From assembly GCA_003644325.1 (NCBI GenBank), contig QNCA01000059.1:1-7397 (forward strand): 7,397 bases of DNA, read 5' to 3'. The DNA comes from Planctomycetota bacterium. Its GTDB lineage: Bacteria > Planctomycetota > B129-G9. Every line of letters starts with the position of its first letter. Position 1 is the stretch's first letter. The translations under genes were made by a program, and so were the position numbers. Positions 5,689 through 7,397 of this stretch are shown here, piece by piece. Under the pieces are notes generated by a model, which made no database searches, had not been told where the DNA came from, and worked only from the letters and a program-made list of their open reading frames with translations.

Positions 5689-7197
5689 ATGTTCCAGGAC
5701 ACGTACGCACAGATGAGGGATGACCTCTCCGCGCCGCGCGACCGGGTCAGCGAGCGCCGCGGCCGTGGGAAGGCCACGCCGCAGCGCATCCGCGAGCGCC
5801 TGGTACGCTGCATCTGGTATGAGGGGCTGTTCCAGAGCGACTCGCTGCGGCTGGACGACGGCCGAGGCGTCCGCGCAAATGCGCGCGGCTGGTGGAACCT
5901 GGGCCCCGGGCCGGATTTCAACAGGGCCGAAATTGTCCTCGACGGCAAGACCGAAACCGGCGACATAGAAATACACACCTATTCATCCGACTGGTACAAG
6001 CACAATCACAACCAGGACCCCGCCTACAACAACACCGTGCTGCACGTCATCATGTGGAACGACCGCGACTCGAAGTCCGTCAAGCGATACGACGGCAGCG
6101 AACTGCCGCAGTTGACCCTCTCGCGTTACCTCACTGAACCCCTCGCCCGATTGGAAGAGATCATCGACATGACCGAGTATCCCTTCGAGAGCGAGGCGGC
6201 GGCGGGCCTCTGCCGGAGGAAACTCGGCGAAGCGGGCAGGGACGAGGACCGGGTGGGCGTCTTTCTGGACCTTGCCGGCGACTGGCGGATGCTCACCAAG
6301 GCTTCGCGATTCGGGGCGATGCTCAGGGTCGCCGAACCGGACGAGGTTCTCTACCGCGGGCTGATGGAGGCGATGGGCTATCCCGTGAACAAGGCGCCGT
6401 TCGGGCATCTGGCGGAAATGGTGACGGCGCGTGATTTGCGCGCTGCGTGCGTCGGAGACAACCTCTCGCGGAGTTTTCTCAATGCGCAGGCCCTGCTCCT
6501 CACGCGCGGCGGCCTGTCGCCGACGCCTGACGAAATCAGGGATGATGAAACCCGCGCCTACGCCGCCGCCCTTGCTTCGGTCGAGAGGCCGCACCGGGAA
6601 TCACTGGCCAGGCAGGACTGGCGGTTCGGGCGCATGCGCCCGCAGAACTACCCCTTCCGCCGCGCCGCCGCCGTCGCGCTCCTGTATGCCGCGACGGCGC
6701 CGCGCAATCTCTTCCGGGAAATCCTGCGAATCGTCACGCTGACTTCCTCACCGAAAGGAGCCGCGCGCCTTGTGGGTAACATGCTTCTCCAGCCGAACGA
6801 AGCCGATGCGAGAGGCACGGCCCGCTACTGGTTCCATCGCAACACATACACGGGAAAACGCTCGGCCAATCCGCAACGACTCTGGTCGCAAAGCCTTGTG
6901 AGAAATGTCACGGTCAACATCATCGTCCCGGTCTATTTGGCCTTCGCGCGCAAGACAGACGACCGCGAGTTGGAGTCGAACCTTCATCGCCTCTACGCCT
7001 TCCTGCCGAAACTGCCGCCCACCGGCATCACGCGCTTCATGCACTGCCGCATCTTCGGCGAGGAGAAGCGCCGGACGCTCGTGAACAGCGCGCGCCGCCA
7101 GCAGGCCCTCTACCAGATATTCCGCGACTACTGCGAGGCCGACGACGCCGGCTGTGAGCGCTGTGCGTTCCTGCATGCCCTTGAAACGAAGGAATGA
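5689..7197 (+). CDS. DUF2851 family protein, function unknown
   Basis: A 502-residue soluble-looking protein with no signal peptide and no clear membrane segment. It matches the DUF2851 pattern as I recall it: an N-terminal block RLVRCIWYEGLF (37-48), then GWWNLGPGPDFNRAEI (67-82), GDIEIHTYSSDWYKH (91-105), NQDPAYNNTVLHVIMW (108-123), a middle RPQNYPFRR (317-325), and a C-terminal block with NPQRLWSQSL (394-403) and RRQQALYQIFRDYC (469-482). Cys482, Cys489 and Cys492 (C-x6-C-x2-C) form a possible metal site at the end. The first 25 or so residues are rich in charge and look poorly conserved. Pro75-Asp76 and Glu94-x-His96 resemble in spacing a PD-(D/E)XK-type nuclease core, but the final residue is His and no activity is claimed. 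Separated from aroK by about 200 repeat-rich bases, so probably its own unit. Its stop codon lies inside a direct repeat. Confidence 0.88.
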   Translation: MFQDTYAQMRDDLSAPRDRVSERRGRGKATPQRIRERLVRCIWYEGLFQSDSLRLDDGRGVRANARGWWNLGPGPDFNRAEIVLDGKTETGDIEIHTYSSDWYKHNHNQDPAYNNTVLHVIMWNDRDSKSVKRYDGSELPQLTLSRYLTEPLARLEEIIDMTEYPFESEAAAGLCRRKLGEAGRDEDRVGVFLDLAGDWRMLTKASRFGAMLRVAEPDEVLYRGLMEAMGYPVNKAPFGHLAEMVTARDLRAACVGDNLSRSFLNAQALLLTRGGLSPTPDEIRDDETRAYAAALASVERPHRESLARQDWRFGRMRPQNYPFRRAAAVALLYAATAPRNLFREILRIVTLTSSPKGAARLVGNMLLQPNEADARGTARYWFHRNTYTGKRSANPQRLWSQSLVRNVTVNIIVPVYLAFARKTDDRELESNLHRLYAFLPKLPPTGITRFMHCRIFGEEKRRTLVNSARRQQALYQIFRDYCEADDAGCERCAFLHALETKE

Positions 7198-7217
7198 GGG
7201 GTGCGGGATGAGGGGTG
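7194..7217. repeat. Direct repeat ATGAGGGGTG, two copies, first overlaps the DUF2851 stop codon
   Basis: ATGAGGGGTG occurs at 7194-7203 and 7208-7217, separated by CGGG (period 14). The TGA stop at 7195-7197 is part of the first copy, so the repeat begins at the very end of the gene. Confidence 0.8.
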
Positions 7218-7238
7218 AGATACTAGATTCTAGATACT
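7218..7238. repeat. Three tandem heptamers AGATACT / AGATTCT / AGATACT
   Basis: AGATACT (7218-7224), AGATTCT (7225-7231) and AGATACT (7232-7238) are exactly in phase. The middle also forms CTAGA-T-TCTAG, a 5-bp inverted repeat. AT-rich compared with the genes. Function unknown. Confidence 0.8.
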
Positions 7239-7306
7239 CAAGTTGACCGAGTTTTTCTGGATGATGGTGGGTGTTTGATTATAATCTGCTGTTTCACAAC
7301 ACCTTA

Positions 7307-7377
7307 CGGTGACAGTCACCAATCTACGATCCGTTCCGACAAGGTCGGAACGGCTCCGTAATTGGTGACAGTCACCG
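7307..7377. repeat. Composite palindromic element with two GGTGACAGTCACC ends and a central hairpin
   Basis: The outer arms at 7307-7323 and 7361-7377 are 17 bases long and inverted, with one mismatch at the centre. Each contains GGTGACAGTCACC (7308-7320 and 7364-7376), which is itself a 6-bp palindrome around one A, so the ends are direct and inverted repeats at once. Inside is a perfect 10-bp stem CCGTTCCGAC/GTCGGAACGG (7331-7340, 7344-7353) with loop AAG. The spacers between stem and ends can pair only partly (TACG). No T-run follows on either strand, so it is not an intrinsic terminator. It resembles REP or REPIN-like or other non-autonomous palindromic elements; no transposase is in the window. 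Confidence 0.75.
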
Positions 7378-7397
7378 AGGTTAACAAAAAGTCAGTC

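Noticed and set aside
7236..7256. ACTC/GAGT stem followed by five T as terminator of the DUF2851 gene
   Set aside because: The stem is only four base pairs with a nine-base loop; too weak to call, although the T-run is real.
7280..7285. Perfect TATAAT as a promoter reading out to the right
   Set aside because: No acceptable -35 lies 16-18 bases upstream (TTGACC at 7243-7248 is 31 bases away) and it is not an extended -10. The next gene is outside the window, so there is no support.

Overview
The window looks like ordinary chromosomal DNA from a GC-rich bacterium. It holds one truncated gene on the minus strand, a tight four-gene plus-strand operon and one uncharacterised gene. A fused AroD-AroE protein is best known from chlamydiae, planctomycetes and plants. 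Together with the style of the intergenic filler (a CCCG-TAAGCGCAAG-CGGG motif, short direct repeats), this points loosely to Planctomycetota or a neighbouring lineage. That placement is inference and no marker here settles it.

Layout. From 720 leftwards, off the window edge, lies the first 240 codons of apbE (FAD:protein FMN transferase, probably exported or lipid-anchored). Bases 721-873 form a divergent control region: a sigma70-type promoter for each direction and a perfect 7-bp dyad over the -10 of the apbE promoter. Then come aroA (EPSP synthase), a glycyl-tRNA synthetase, a fused aroD-aroE and aroK (shikimate kinase). Their junctions are a 1-base stop/start overlap, 3 bases and 1 base, so they are almost certainly co-transcribed and partly coupled in translation. 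Bases 5491-5688 are repeat-rich and apparently non-coding. A 502-codon gene of the DUF2851 family follows, with a strong ribosome binding site at its ATG. The last 200 bases hold direct repeats that begin on its stop codon, a triple heptamer, and a large composite palindrome at 7307-7377.

How the genes work together. AroDE dehydrates 3-dehydroquinate and reduces 3-dehydroshikimate, AroK phosphorylates shikimate, and AroA adds the enolpyruvyl group from PEP. The operon therefore covers the four consecutive steps from dehydroquinate to EPSP. The first two steps (DAHP synthase, dehydroquinate synthase) and chorismate synthase are not in the window. The glycyl-tRNA synthetase has no metabolic link to the pathway beyond a general one with protein synthesis. 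ApbE and the DUF2851 protein look unrelated to it.

I found no clear novel multi-gene system. The points most worth a second look are the terminal palindromic element, the short-period repeats on both sides of the DUF2851 gene, the conserved PD/ExH-like residues in that family, a Glu-to-Gly change at a usual active-site position of the dehydroquinase half, and the dyad between apbE and aroA.
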